Assembly: GCA_030407315.1 (NCBI GenBank)
Contig: JALQPE010002793.1
Location: forward strand, 84,501-148,500
From: Asparagopsis taxiformis
Lineage: Eukaryota; Rhodophyta; Florideophyceae; Bonnemaisoniales; Bonnemaisoniaceae
DNA length: 64,000 nt
Direction: 5' to 3'
The translations under genes and the position numbers were made by a program. Of the stretch, positions 63,963 to 64,000 are shown in pieces (position 1 is the stretch's first letter; every line of letters starts with the position of its first letter). The notes below the pieces were generated by a model, which was not told where the DNA came from, did not search any database, and saw nothing but the letters and a program-made list of their open reading frames with translations.

Positions 63963-64000
63963 GTCCGCAAACAAGAATTGACACGACGCCGCGCTTGAGT

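Noticed and set aside
50270..63966. A target-site duplication flanking element F
   Set aside because: Flanks (GTAG before, GTCC after) do not match at 2, 3 or more bases, so none is claimed.
1..64000. Bacterial or phage origin because of ParB and methylase domains
   Set aside because: A chromodomain retrotransposon, CACTA ends, solo LTRs and satellite repeats make the window clearly eukaryotic.
1..64000. tRNA or rRNA genes
   Set aside because: No A/B-box cloverleaf or rRNA-like conserved stretches were spotted; only the retrotransposon primer site resembles tRNA sequence.

Overview
The window is eukaryotic, repeat-rich genomic DNA. The evidence is a chromodomain Ty3/gypsy LTR retrotransposon, DNA transposons with CACTA/CACTG-type ends and subterminal repeat clusters, AATAAA/TATA-type signals, and no bacterial operon structure. 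Long intron-poor ORFs, middling GC with one GC-rich island, and this mix of transposon families would fit an alga, perhaps a red alga. That taxonomic guess is weak and rests on general impression only.

Layout. 0-3.2 kb: a UPF1/DNA2-like superfamily 1 helicase that runs off the left edge. 3.2-9.3 kb: a transposon unit with a 125-bp tandem array on the left, a 1194-aa Tnp2/Plavaka-like transposase, and copies of the 12-bp palindrome GGTTGTGCAACC on both sides. 9.57-13.2 kb: a cluster of GTTCCNNGAAC-type repeats followed by a GC-rich island with one unrecognised gene. 13.8-15.4 kb: an unrecognised coiled-coil gene. 16.16-22.1 kb: a CACTA-ended element with GGCAGTA subterminal repeats and a second, frameshifted transposase that is a paralogue of the first. 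22.1-32.6 kb: further CACTA ends, GACAGTA arrays, and a dead 2OG-Fe(II) dioxygenase gene. That gene is cut in two by an inversion between two 659-bp solo LTRs. Higher-order satellite-like repeats containing a 39-bp palindrome follow. 32.6-37.3 kb: mostly non-coding, with a decayed glutamate-receptor/solute-binding-like gene. 37.29-43.29 kb: an almost intact, very young chromovirus. 44.5-45.3 kb: a CACTA right end and a transposase remnant. 45.5-50.27 kb: a ParB-like domain ORF in frame with a 2OG-Fe(II) dioxygenase ORF, separated by one TGA and flanked by repeat arrays. 50.27-63.96 kb: a 13.7-kb element with 45-bp inverted ends (CACTG type). It carries a ParB-like/DNA methyltransferase fusion, a DUF7869-like putative transposase with one in-frame TAG, a catalytic-core-less relative of that transposase, and several unrecognised genes.

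The most interesting material is at 45.5-64 kb. Two adjacent genes share the same ParB-like N-terminal module, but one ends in a DPPY-type DNA methyltransferase and the other in a 2OG-Fe(II) dioxygenase. They look like a possible DNA-base 'writer' and 'eraser' carried by eukaryotic mobile elements. That pairing is inferred from domain motifs and has no functional evidence here. Several genes carry one in-frame stop (TGA or TAG), so at least some copies are probably decaying.
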